In this document: one piece after another, positions 28,781 to 37,135 of the stretch
Position numbering within the stretch: position 1 is the stretch's first letter
Layout: every line of letters begins with the position of its first letter
Assembly (NCBI GenBank): GCA_963849635.1
Contig: CAWKIA010000018.1
Location: 186,001-250,000, forward strand
From: CAVRUD01 sp963849635
GTDB taxonomy: Bacteria; Chloroflexota; Chloroflexia; Thermomicrobiales; UBA6265
Direction: 5' to 3'
Length of the DNA: 64,000 nucleotides
Position numbers and translations under genes: made by a program
The notes under the pieces: generated by a model
Databases searched by the model: none
What the model saw: only the letters and a program-made list of their open reading frames with translations
Told to the model about the DNA's origin: nothing

Positions 28781-29871
28781 GCCGTCACCAATGCGGATTC
28801 GCGCTCACCCACCAGCGACGTAGTGAAGGTCACAAGTTCGTCAATCTTTGCCAGAGCCCGGCCAGAATCGACAATCTCCTCGGCGATCCGGATCCCTTCG
28901 GCAAATGACCCGGCTGCGTCGGCCGCATAGATGCCTGCCCCAGCGTTGAGGAGTGTGACAGACCGGCGTGGCCCGGGCTCGCCCGAGAGAATCGATCGAG
29001 TGATAGCGACATTCTCGGCGGCGCTACCGCCGCCTAGGGCTTCCACGGGCGCCCGCTCCAGCCCAAAGTCCTCAGGTGTGATCGTGAACGTCTTGATCTT
29101 TCCGACCCGCGCGTCGAACTCGGTGACGGTCGACGTTCCCGCCAGCCCCAGTTCATCTAACCCTTCCTCGGCATGGACCAGCACCGCGTGGCGACTGCCA
29201 AGGACCTCCAACACGCGCGCCAGTTTTTGGGCGATGTCCGGGTGGCCGACGCCAATCAACTGGTGACTCGCGCCGGCGGGATTGGTAAGCGGGCCAAGGA
29301 CGTTGAAGATCGTGCGAATGCCCATTTCACGGCGGGCTGGTCCGACAAATCGCATGGCGGGATGGAACGCGGGCGCGTACATGAAGCCGATCCCAACCGT
29401 GTCGACACACGTGCCGACCTCTTGCGGAGTCAATTCGATGTGCACTCCGAGTCCTTCGAGCAGGTCCGCCGAACCGCACTTGCTGGTCACCGCGCGGTTG
29501 CCGTGCTTGGCGACCCGGATTCCGGCGGCGGAGATGATGAACGACGCCGTCGTCGAGATGTTGAACGTGCCCGCACCATCGCCACCAGTTCCACAGGTGT
29601 CGACCAACGGCGAGTCCGTCTTGGCGACCTCAACTCTGAGAGCGTGTTCGCGCATCGCCGAAGCGAACCCCGCAATCTCAGAGACCGTTTCACCACGCAT
29701 CCGCAGGCCAGTGACGAGCGAACCGATCTGGGCGCCGGTCACGGTGCCGGTCATGATGGCGTTCATTGCCGCCATCGCCTCGTGCCGATCGAGTTCGCGA
29801 CCATCCACAACTGCTCGAATTGTCGATCGAATGTCGTACGACGATGACTCGACAGGCTCTGTCATGGTCAT
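28777..29871 (-). CDS. trpD: Anthranilate phosphoribosyltransferase
   Basis: Adds phosphoribosyl to anthranilate. 364 residues with no break. PRPP-binding motif DTCGTGGDG is at residues 91-99, KHGNRAVTSKCGSADLLEGLG near 125, and the metal-site segment ending GLDELGLAGTSTV near 235. The start ATG 29871 is preceded by a GAAGGGAGGATGACC ribosome region. It is downstream of trpG with a 45-base gap. Confidence 0.96.
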   Translation of the reverse strand: MTMTEPVESSSYDIRSTIRAVVDGRELDRHEAMAAMNAIMTGTVTGAQIGSLVTGLRMRGETVSEIAGFASAMREHALRVEVAKTDSPLVDTCGTGGDGAGTFNISTTASFIISAAGIRVAKHGNRAVTSKCGSADLLEGLGVHIELTPQEVGTCVDTVGIGFMYAPAFHPAMRFVGPARREMGIRTIFNVLGPLTNPAGASHQLIGVGHPDIAQKLARVLEVLGSRHAVLVHAEEGLDELGLAGTSTVTEFDARVGKIKTFTITPEDFGLERAPVEALGGGSAAENVAITRSILSGEPGPRRSVTLLNAGAGIYAADAAGSFAEGIRIAEEIVDSGRALAKIDELVTFTTSLVGERESALVTA

Positions 29872-29916
29872 CCTCCCTTCAGGAATGCGCGTCAGGATGC
29901 CGAGTAGCGGTCGAAA

Positions 29917-30546
29917 TCAGTAGCCAAGCGCCACCAGGGACGGTTGTGCATGCCCGGCGGCAACCAGCGCTCCCGGTCCTCGTCCCAGGAAGTTCGCCAG
30001 CAGGTTCGGCCCTTCCGGGGTCAAGATCGACTCAGGGTGAAATTGGACGCCTTCGAGATCGAGCTCACGGTGACGCATCCCCATGATAAGGCCGTCGTCG
30101 GTCTCGGCGGTCACTTCGAACTCGTCCGGCATCGTTGCGCGTTCGACGATCAGTGAGTGATAGCGAGTTGCCTCAAACGGGGACGGCAATCCCGCGAAAA
30201 CACCTTTCCCCGTGTGGAAAATCGGCGAGGTCTTGCCATGCATGAGCGACGGCGCCCGGACAATTCGTCCACCAAATGCGGCTGCGATCGACTGCAAGCC
30301 GAGACAGACACCCAGGATCGGCACCCGACCCGCCAGAGTCTGGATCAGTTCGACCGAGATCCCGGCCTCGGTGGGCGTGCACGGACCCGGTGACAGGACA
30401 ATCCGATCGATCGAGGAAAGGTTCCGCTCGATCTCGGCAACGGAGATCTTGTCGTTCCGGGCGACTTCGACATCCTCGCCCAACTCACGCAGAGCTTGAT
30501 ACAGGTTGAAGGTGAACGAGTCGTAGTTATCAAGGAGAAAAATCAT
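29917..30546 (-). CDS. trpG: Anthranilate synthase glutamine amidotransferase subunit
   Basis: Provides ammonia from glutamine to TrpE. MIFLLDNYDSFTFNL is the invariant TrpG start. The nucleophile elbow GVCLGLQSIAAAFGG has Cys at residue 81, and GVQFHPESILTPEG carries the His-Glu of the triad. About 209 residues. As given, the sequence reads straight from trpE into trpG, but the alternative trpE frame ends in TGA overlapping this ATG (ATGA), so I treat it as a separate gene coupled to trpE. Confidence 0.95.
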   Translation of the reverse strand: MIFLLDNYDSFTFNLYQALRELGEDVEVARNDKISVAEIERNLSSIDRIVLSPGPCTPTEAGISVELIQTLAGRVPILGVCLGLQSIAAAFGGRIVRAPSLMHGKTSPIFHTGKGVFAGLPSPFEATRYHSLIVERATMPDEFEVTAETDDGLIMGMRHRELDLEGVQFHPESILTPEGPNLLANFLGRGPGALVAAGHAQPSLVALGY

Positions 30547-32142
30547 CGGACACCTTCCTCGTCTGCGGCGGCGGCAATGGCAATGCGCATCAAACTGGGT
30601 TCGCTCCAGGTCCTCGGCAAGTTCAATCGCTCGCAGAAGCGCCCGCATCTTGTGGTGACTTTCGGCGAATTCGCCGTCCGGTGTGCTATCCGCCACGATT
30701 CCACCGCCGGCCTGCATCGAGGCCACCCCATCCTTGACGACAAGCGTGCGCAGGGCAATGCAGGTGTCCATGCCACCAGATAAGTCGACGTAGCCAACCG
30801 CACCGGCATATGGACCTCGCCGGTCGGTCTCCAGCTCGGCGATGATCTCCATCGCCCGCACCTTTGGCGCGCCCGAGACGGTGCCGGCCGGGAAGCACGA
30901 GCGAAGCGCATCCAGAGCGGTCAATCCCTCCGCCAACTGCCCTTCGACGTGGCTAACCAGATGCATCACGTGCGAGTAGCGCTCGATCTTCATGAGCTGC
31001 GGAACACGGACGCTCCCTGGGGCCGCCACCCGGCCAATGTCGTTCCGGCCGAGATCGACCAGCATGATGTGCTCAGCGCGCTCCTTGGCATCGGCCGCGA
31101 GGTCCAGGGCAAAGGCATCGTCCTCCTCGACCGTTCCGCCTCGCGGCCTGGTTCCGGCGATCGGGTGGTTGATGATGCCGCCGTCCTCGTGGCGGACGAG
31201 CAATTCCGGAGATGCGCCGACGATCTGATGATCTTCGAAGTCGAGGTAGAACATGTATGGAGACGGATTCACCGTGCGCAGGGCACGATAGATCGTGAAC
31301 GGGTGAGCGGGCGTCGGCACATCAACACGCTGTGAAAGCACGACCTGGATGATGTCTCCGGCCGAGATGTATTCCTTCGCTCGCTCGACGATCGCGTGGT
31401 AGCGCTCAGTCGAGGTGTTGGACTTTGCCCGTTCGGCCGGAGTGTCATCCAGAGGTTCCGTCCCATGCGGCAATGCCGGCACCTGGCTGTGTAGCCGGTT
31501 GACGAGTTCATCTACCTGGGCAGCAGCCCGGGCATACTCTTGCTCGATATCGCCGCCATTGATGTGGACATGGGCGACTGCCTTGATCGTCCGCTCCAGG
31601 TGATCGAAGACGAGGAGCCGATCGACGAGCACAAATCGGCCGTCCGGCATCGAGAGCCCGGGTCCGGGCGCCTCACCCACCCGCGGCTCGAAGCCGCGGA
31701 CGGCTTCGTAGCTCAGATAGCCGACCGCACCGCCGAGAAATCGCGGCAGACCATGCGCGGGGAGTGCCCGGCGGGCTTCGACCAGCGTCGCGAGTGGATC
31801 GAGCGGGTCCCGGTAGCTGACGGATGTCGCTCCATCGGCGCCAACAGTGGTGGCGATGCCGCCATCAAGGGTGAGGAGGTCGAAGTTCCCCGCGCCGATA
31901 AACGAGTACCGGGCCAGTCTCTGGCCGCCTTCGACACTCTCGAGGACAAATCCCTTGCCCCCGTCCCAGATCTTCAGGAACGCGGAGACCGGCGTTTCCA
32001 GGTCAGCCATGATCTCGCGATAGATCGGGACTGTGCGGATCTCTTCAGCGCTATTTGCAATGATGCCGCGGACGCTCTCAAGTGATGGCGTCGGTTCGTT
32101 GGTGTGGCGCATTGCCCGCCGAGGAAGTGTTGACTGCATCAT
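30543..32142 (-). CDS. trpE: Anthranilate synthase component I (one frameshift near the 3' end)
   Basis: Makes anthranilate from chorismate. Motifs: the N-terminal substrate-binding part with FLKIWDGGKGFVLESVEGG...RYSFIG (feedback-site region), the SYPYMFY-like SPYMFYLDFED, LVDLGRNDIGRVAAPGSVRV, TVSGAPKVRAMEII and YAGAVGYVDLSGGMDT. About 533 residues. Start ATG 32142 has GGAGG 9 bases upstream. The open frame continues into trpG through a Cys/Arg-rich stretch that looks out of frame; in the other frame the end reads SLMRIAIAAAADEEGVR and stops at 30543. Regulated by the T-box leader upstream. Confidence 0.94.
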
Positions 32143-32185
32143 GTTCCCGGTCCTCCGGAACCGCCGAGGCGATGGTTGTGAAAAC

Positions 32186-32492
32186 GCAAAAACCCCCGTC
32201 CCATGAGGGACGGAGGTGCCGAAATGCACGCCCCGCGGTGCCACCCTGCGTTGAAGCCAGCCGAGCCGACTCCCACTTTCAAGCGTACGGGCTGCAGAGC
32301 CGATACGCCGCTCCCGGTAACGGGGGAGATTCCGGTGCTGCCTACTTGGCCAGATACCCGGCCGTTTGGAGCACAACTCCCGGATCCATTCCGCTCCGAC
32401 ACGGCACCGGGCTCTCACCAACCCCCGGCTCGCTAGACCATGCTGAAGGAGACGTACTCGTTCCGATCGTCGCCGATCTATATCTTCAACTG
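32186..32492 (-). ncRNA. T-box riboswitch leader of the trp operon (tryptophan)
   Basis: Leader read on the minus strand. The T-box AGGGTGGCACCGCGGGG lies at 32247-32231. The specifier TGG (Trp) is at 32388-32386, followed by ATCCGGGAG, and GGTGAGAGCC at 32419-32410 lies 21 bases upstream, as in the ileS leader. A terminator follows the T-box, and trpE starts 44 bases after that. Uncharged tRNA-Trp should stabilise the antiterminator and switch on the operon. The leader is about 300 bases from the predicted transcription start. Confidence 0.88.
32188..32216 (-). terminator. Regulated terminator of the trp T-box
   Basis: On the minus strand CCTCCGTCCC, loop TCAT, GGGACGGGGG (10 pairs, one G-U) then TTTTT. 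It competes with the T-box antiterminator. Confidence 0.88.
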
Positions 32493-32498
32493 AACCGG

Positions 32499-32527
32499 AC
32501 TCTAGCAGCGAGAAGGTGACCTGTCAA
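32499..32527 (-). promoter_or_regulatory. Sigma-70-type promoter of the trp leader
   Basis: On the minus strand a consensus TTGACA (32527-32522), a 17-base spacer and TAGAGT (32504-32499). Placed just upstream of the T-box RNA. Confidence 0.75.
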
Positions 32528-32810
32528 CGGCTGGCCACCGAATTCGTCCCATCCGCCGTTCGCCCGCGAACCCATAGTGCACCAATAGGCCGCCAACATC
32601 GACGGGAAGGACCTGGTTGTTGATGAATGGGCCGGCGTGCCCGGTGGTACCAAGAAAGTTCCTGAAGCCCGCATTCCGTAGGCGTTCGATCTTGAACCCG
32701 TTGTTGTAGACGTTCGCGTGCTCGACTACCGCCTTGAGCATATCTTTGATTACGCGCTTGACGTCCGCATCGAGAAAGTCCAGCGCGTGCTCGTCGAGTG
32801 GATTGCTCAT
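32502..32810 (-). CDS. Hypothetical protein upstream of the trp operon
   Basis: A 102-residue open frame starting MSNPLDEHALDFLDADVKRV. The first 40 residues look like a true amphipathic helix, and the rest has a mixed alpha/beta character (GGLLVHYGFAGERR). No family is recognised. No good ribosome site precedes ATG 32810, and the open frame extends 32 codons further upstream. Its 3' end overlaps the trp promoter. Base composition is like the neighbouring non-island genes. It could be a real small gene or an open frame by chance. Confidence 0.4.
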   Translation of the reverse strand: MSNPLDEHALDFLDADVKRVIKDMLKAVVEHANVYNNGFKIERLRNAGFRNFLGTTGHAGPFINNQVLPVDVGGLLVHYGFAGERRMGRIRWPAVDRSPSRC

Positions 32811-32857
32811 ATCAAAATTGTAGTGGTAGATCCCTTCCCTATGGCAACAGTCGCGTT

Positions 32858-32884
32858 TCACAAACGCTCCAGCGTGTTGAAAAA
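32858..32884 (+). repeat. Left 27-bp inverted repeat (IS-end-like)
   Basis: Contains CCAGCGTGTTGAAAAA. It matches the reverse complement of 35792-35818 at 24 of 27 positions, including 16 consecutive. It lies at the point where the sequence becomes much more GC-rich. GTGTTGAAAAA is common at the ends of some insertion sequences (family knowledge), but no transposase is present. Confidence 0.7.
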
Positions 32885-32953
32885 CGCGGCTGGGTCTCTG
32901 CCCCACACCCCGTCATGGAGTGGTTGACACCCGTGGGTCATCGGGGTGGCCGA

Positions 32954-34261
32954 TCACCCGGGTGGCGCGGTGCCGGTCTGGGGCAGGCGGCCGATCGCGG
33001 CCCGGACCGACAGCGAGGGCCGGTTGTTGAGGGTCTCGGGGTCGAAGCCGGCGGTGCGTTTGTAGGACTGGGAGATCTCCTCCAATTCCTCCCGGCTGAC
33101 GACGTCGTCGAGGTTCGCGAAGCCATCGGGCGCCCGCTCCTCCACCAGTTCCAACGGCCGCTCCGGACCTCCCGCGCGGTTGGCCAGCACGACGGCGGCG
33201 GTGGCCGGACGGCGCGCGGCGTCGTAGGCTGCCACCGCCGCCGCGATCGACGGTTGCAACGCCAGCTCCCGGGCCAGGACCCGGGCGTCAAGGATGGCCT
33301 GCGAGGCCCCGTTCCCCCCGGTCGGGTGCATCGGATGGGCGGCGTCGCCCAGGAGCGTCACCCGCCCAAAGTCCCACGTCGGCAGCGGGTCCCGGTCCAC
33401 TACCGGGTACTGGTAGATGGCCTCGGCCCCGCGGATCAGTGCCGGCACGTCGAGGAAGGGGAAGCCGAACGCGGCGAAGAGGGCGAGGGCATCCTCGTGG
33501 CGGGCGGTGTGGACCCAGTCCTCCGCGGGCATCGGCCGGCCGTCGGCGGTCTTGGACCCGGCCACCCAGTTGATCAGCGCCCGGCCCCGCTCCTCGTGCC
33601 GCCGGGAGATCGGGTAGACGACCACGCTGCGGCCGAAGTGGCCCGCCATGATCATGGAGCGGCCGGACAGGAACGGCGCGCCCTCGGTGACCGCGCGCCA
33701 CATGGTGATGCCGTTCCACTGGGGCGGGCCTTCGTCCGGGTAGAGCGCTCGCCGGACGACCGAGTGGATGCCATCGCAGCCCACGAGCAGGTCGGCCTCG
33801 CCGCGCCCGACGGCGGTGCCGCTCGCCCGGTCGACGAACTCGGCCCAGACCCGATCCCCAGCCCGGCCGAAGCGGGCCAGGTGGTGGCCGAGCCGGACCC
33901 GCGCATGGCCAAGCCGCGCCAGCACGGCGCGGTGGAGGATGCCGAGCAGCTCGCCCCGGTGGATGGAGTACTGCGGCCAGTGGTAGCCGGCGGCCATGCC
34001 GCGCGGTTCGCTCCAGATCCGCTGCCCGTGCGTGGAGTAGAGGACGACCTCGGCGGTGGGGATGCCGACCGCGGCCAGGTCGTCGAGGAGGCCGAGCTCG
34101 GCCAGCTCGCGCACGGCGTGGGGCATGACGTTGATGCCGACGCCGAGTTCCTTGATGGCCGGGGCCGACTCGTAGACCTCGACGTCGGCCAGGCCGGCGT
34201 CGTGGAGGGCAAGGGCGAGCGCCATACCACCGATGCCGCCCCCGACGATGACGATCTTCAT
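32954..34261 (-). CDS. PhzS-like flavin-dependent monooxygenase
   Basis: A 435-residue class A flavoprotein monooxygenase. FAD motifs: MKIVIVGGGIGGMALALALHDAG at the N-terminus, DLLVGCDGIHSVVRRAL (the DG motif) near residue 165, and VTLLGDAAHPMHPTGGNGASQAI (the GD motif) near 305. The layout, including LGVGINVMPHAVREL, resembles the PhzS / 3-hydroxybenzoate 6-hydroxylase group acting on aromatic acids or phenazines. ATG 34261 has GGAGG 7 bases upstream; the open frame continues upstream but is not needed. Codon third positions are almost all G or C, unlike genes outside the island, and there is no frameshift. Divergent from the glycosyltransferase, with 282 bases between the starts. Confidence 0.85.
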   Translation of the reverse strand: MKIVIVGGGIGGMALALALHDAGLADVEVYESAPAIKELGVGINVMPHAVRELAELGLLDDLAAVGIPTAEVVLYSTHGQRIWSEPRGMAAGYHWPQYSIHRGELLGILHRAVLARLGHARVRLGHHLARFGRAGDRVWAEFVDRASGTAVGRGEADLLVGCDGIHSVVRRALYPDEGPPQWNGITMWRAVTEGAPFLSGRSMIMAGHFGRSVVVYPISRRHEERGRALINWVAGSKTADGRPMPAEDWVHTARHEDALALFAAFGFPFLDVPALIRGAEAIYQYPVVDRDPLPTWDFGRVTLLGDAAHPMHPTGGNGASQAILDARVLARELALQPSIAAAVAAYDAARRPATAAVVLANRAGGPERPLELVEERAPDGFANLDDVVSREELEEISQSYKRTAGFDPETLNNRPSLSVRAAIGRLPQTGTAPPG

Positions 34262-34543
34262 GTCATCCCTCCGCGCACCGGGTCCGGGACCAGCGGGCAC
34301 GGGCATGGACGCAGGCACAACCCCATGGATCGGTTGTTGAGGATGATGCGTCGCGACCGGCGCGGGGTCAAGGGGCAGTCGGTGGCGCCAACCAGAAGAC
34401 CGTTGCGCCCGTCCCCGCTCTCGCCATCCTTCGACGAGGAGACCGGCGGACAACGAGCTGGGCGATCGGGCCGCTTGACAGTGCCGTGCGCCGGTGTAGC
34501 GTAAGCGATAGCCGACCCGTCGACGCTGGCAGTGGAGGCCGCG

Positions 34544-35749
34544 ATGCGCGTGCTGTTCACCACCCTCCCCGCCTACGGCTCATTCCAGCCCCTGGCCCCG
34601 GTTGCCCGAGCGCTGATCGAGGCCGGGCACGAGGTGGCCTTCGCCGCCTCCCCCACCTTTTGCCGCGTGGTCACGCGGGCCGGCTTCCGCTGCGTGCCGG
34701 CCGGCCTCGATTGGTCGTTGGACGACAAAGATGCGGTCTTCGCCAGCGTCCGAACCATGCTGGGTCCGCAGGCCGCGCCGTTCGCTCCAGTGCGTGATGT
34801 CTTCGCCGGATTCATGGCGCCGAGGCTGGTGCCTGACGTGCTGGCCTTCGCCCGCGCAACGCCCTTTGACGTCCTTGTCCGCGATCCACTGGAGTTCGGC
34901 GGATGCGTGGCCGCGGAGGTGCTGGGGTTGCCACATGCCGCCTGCGGGCCGCTCTTCTGCTTCTGGGACGGGGCCTGGCACGCCACGCCGGGTGAGACCG
35001 CTACGCCGGAACTGGACGGGATGCGAGCGGCGCATGGGCTGCCGCCAGACCCCAAGCTAGCGATGCTCTATCGCCACCTCTACCTTGCGTGCTTGCCGCA
35101 GTCCTTCCTCGGACCGAAACTGACGATCCCGCCGACCGTCCGATTCTTGCGCCCAGTGCCGTTCGACCGGTTGGAGGGCGAGGCACTCCCAGCGTGGATC
35201 GAGGACCTCCCGCGGCGGCCGACGGTCCACGCCAGCCTGGGGACCGTCTTCCACCGTACCCCGGGTGTCTTCGAGGCCATCCTCGCCGGGCTACGCGACG
35301 AGCCGATCAATCTGCTGCTGGCCATCGGGCGCGATCAGGACCCGACCCGGTTCGGGTCCCAGCCGTCCCATGTCCGGATCGAGCGCTACCTGCCCCATGC
35401 GCAGCTGCTGCCGCGCTGCGATGCCGTCGTCACGCACGGCGGCTACGGCTCGGTGATGGCCTGCCTGGGAGCGGGCGTGCCGATGGTGGTAATCCCGCTG
35501 GCCGGAGGCGACCAGGTTGGCAACGCGCACCGCTGCGCCGCGCTGGGGGTGGCGCGGGTCGTGCCGGCCGACCAGCGCACGCCGGAGGTGATCCGGGCCG
35601 CGGTCCGGGACGTCTTGGGCGACCCACGCTACCGCGAGCGCGCTGGGCAGCTCCGAGACCAAATCCGGGCGCTGCCGGGGGCGGAGCATGCGGTCGGTCT
35701 CCTAGAGCAACTGGCTGCCGGCGCGGGGCATCAGGGGCCACCGGCGTAG
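34544..35749 (+). CDS. MGT/UGT-type glycosyltransferase (natural-product type, GT1)
   Basis: A 401-residue GT-B enzyme. The N-terminus MRVLFTTLPAYGSFQPLAPVARALIEAGHEVAFAAS is the acceptor-domain start of GT1 family enzymes. The C-terminal donor site VVTHGGYGSVMACLGAGVPMVVIP...DQ..NA lies near residues 297-325. This style is shared with macrolide, flavonoid and antibiotic glycosyltransferases. ATG 34544 has GGAGG 5 bases upstream. High GC at third positions and no frameshift. With the divergent monooxygenase it makes a possible tailoring pair. Acceptor and sugar donor are unknown. Confidence 0.87.
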   Translation: MRVLFTTLPAYGSFQPLAPVARALIEAGHEVAFAASPTFCRVVTRAGFRCVPAGLDWSLDDKDAVFASVRTMLGPQAAPFAPVRDVFAGFMAPRLVPDVLAFARATPFDVLVRDPLEFGGCVAAEVLGLPHAACGPLFCFWDGAWHATPGETATPELDGMRAAHGLPPDPKLAMLYRHLYLACLPQSFLGPKLTIPPTVRFLRPVPFDRLEGEALPAWIEDLPRRPTVHASLGTVFHRTPGVFEAILAGLRDEPINLLLAIGRDQDPTRFGSQPSHVRIERYLPHAQLLPRCDAVVTHGGYGSVMACLGAGVPMVVIPLAGGDQVGNAHRCAALGVARVVPADQRTPEVIRAAVRDVLGDPRYRERAGQLRDQIRALPGAEHAVGLLEQLAAGAGHQGPPA

Positions 35750-35791
35750 CCAAGGCCAGCAGCATCATCTGGGGAGGACCCAGGATCCTCC

Positions 35792-35818
35792 TTTTTCAAC
35801 ACGCTGGCTCGTTTCTGA
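35792..35818 (-). repeat. Right 27-bp inverted repeat (IS-end-like)
   Basis: Reverse complement of the left copy at 32858 with three mismatches. It begins TTTTTCAACACGCTGG on the plus strand and lies 42 bases after the glycosyltransferase stop. No clear target-site duplication could be seen outside the two copies. Confidence 0.7.
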
Positions 35819-35874
35819 GACACCGCCAGCACGGTTGTCCGCACGCCCCTCCCTCGGTCGCTGTGGCGTGGCCC

Positions 35875-36243
35875 TCACGAATACCGGATGCCGTCCCACT
35901 CCGATGGGGCAAACCGGTTGTCCCGGACCGCGCGCAGCAGTGACCCGAGCGCCCGCGCGTCCGGGTACAGCGGTCGACGCCTGTCCCCGCCGTTGCTCCA
36001 GTCGACCACGTAGGCGCGGCCTGACCGGGCCGCCTCCGCGAGGCGCTGGCCGTGTTCGGCGAACTGCTCGGCGGTCAGGCCGAAGACCAGCGGCCGCAGC
36101 CCTGTCAGAGCGTCGGGGACGACGCTCAGCAGGTAGGGTGCCCCATGGTCATCCAGGTCGTCGGGGCAACGCCTCACCCACGTGATCCACAGGACGACCG
36201 GCTCGTCCCGCGCGATGTCGATCACCTCGGCCCGGATGTCCAT
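35875..36243 (-). CDS. Hypothetical protein
   Basis: A 122-residue acidic soluble protein starting MDIRAEVIDIARDEPVVLWITWVRR. It is Arg/Asp-rich with a Trp-containing centre (YVVDWSNGGDRRRP). No family recognised. The start at 36243 has GGAAGAAC upstream. Strong G/C bias at third positions supports coding in this frame. It stands between the right inverted repeat and the nuclease-domain gene, on the same strand as the latter. Confidence 0.6.
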   Translation of the reverse strand: MDIRAEVIDIARDEPVVLWITWVRRCPDDLDDHGAPYLLSVVPDALTGLRPLVFGLTAEQFAEHGQRLAEAARSGRAYVVDWSNGGDRRRPLYPDARALGSLLRAVRDNRFAPSEWDGIRYS

Positions 36244-36337
36244 CGTGTTCTTCCGTTCCGTTCGACGAAGGTCGCGTACCGGACCATCCTCCGGCCCCAC
36301 GCCGCACGATACCTGCCCCGGCGGAGCCTACCGGTGG

Positions 36338-36820
36338 TCAGGCGGTCGGGCCACGGCGCGCCGACCGCGGTTCGGGCGGCGGCTCGCCGTCGCGCAGGAC
36401 GACCCCGAGGCGGTCCATCGCCGACCGGGCGACCTGGATCGGCGCACCGGCCTGAGCGGCCAGGAGGATGGCGTCGCTGGGGCGGGCGTCGAGGTCCACC
36501 GTTTCCCCGTCGCGGGTGCGCACCTCCACGGCGGCAGTGTAGTAATCTCGGTTGTCGGTCGGGCCCGTGATCCGCGTCCCGACGACGGCCGCCCCGGTCG
36601 CCGCGGCCAACGCCGCGAACAGGTCGTAGGCCAGGGGGCGGGAGGGGCGGTTCCCCTGCAGCTGCATGGTGATGGCGTCGCCCTCGTACCGGCCAATCCA
36701 GATGGGGAGGTGCCGCTCGTTGCCCTCCGCCGCCAGGATGACCACGCAGCGCCCGGTCTTGGTGCTGCGGCGGACGCTCTCAACCGTCACCGCGACCCAC
36801 CTGTTCAATCTCTGTTCCAT
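36338..36820 (-). CDS. Bifunctional nuclease (BFN/DUF151) domain protein
   Basis: A 160-residue protein with the BFN fold: LPIWIGRYEGDAI near residue 40 is the family signature, followed by TRITGPTDNRDYYTAAVEV and LDARPSDAILLAAQAGAPIQV, the DARPSDA motif. Plant and bacterial members have DNase/RNase activity or act as regulators of unknown mechanism. AGGAGA precedes the ATG by 7 bases. The Pro/Arg-rich tail is not conserved. Island-like base composition. Confidence 0.88.
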   Translation of the reverse strand: MEQRLNRWVAVTVESVRRSTKTGRCVVILAAEGNERHLPIWIGRYEGDAITMQLQGNRPSRPLAYDLFAALAAATGAAVVGTRITGPTDNRDYYTAAVEVRTRDGETVDLDARPSDAILLAAQAGAPIQVARSAMDRLGVVLRDGEPPPEPRSARRGPTA

Positions 36821-37135
36821 CGCCTCGTCTCCTGCGCGCTGGAAGGTGCCCGGCGACCTGCTGCGTTTGGCCAGCCGGCACAGGCTCGTGGATGGCGCGG
36901 CACCTGCCGGGACCAACGATTGTTTTGCTGATCATGCTGAGGAGCGGCTCCCACGGCAACGTCGGGCTGCCGGCCGGGGCTATCGCGCTGGCAAGGTCGA
37001 CCCGGAGCGGGGATCGATCGGCCCAACGTTCGCGTTGCACTTGTGGGCACGTCTGGCCGGGGTTGCCCCGGTTTGCGACGATGCGCGCGGGGATGGCGGG
37101 CCGCCCTTCCAACCGGAGCGGGGCGGACAGGAGCG
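36821..37135. other. 315-bp GC-rich spacer
   Basis: Between the BFN gene and the Excalibur gene. Open frames exist on both strands because of the high GC, but none has a ribosome site or recognisable family. No hairpin with a T-run was seen. Confidence 0.5.

Noticed and set aside
29917..32421. A genuine TrpE-TrpG fusion protein
   Set aside because: The linker looks out of frame, the other frame ends with an ATGA overlap, and the 5' extension runs through the T-box RNA.
32798..34504. A 568-codon plus-strand frame opposite the flavin monooxygenase
   Set aside because: Pro/Arg/Asp-rich shadow frame in high-GC DNA. The opposite strand has full FAD motifs in the monooxygenase.
35089..35943. A 284-codon frame overlapping the glycosyltransferase
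   Set aside because: Arg/Pro/Gly-rich shadow in another frame; the glycosyltransferase frame has the donor-site motif.
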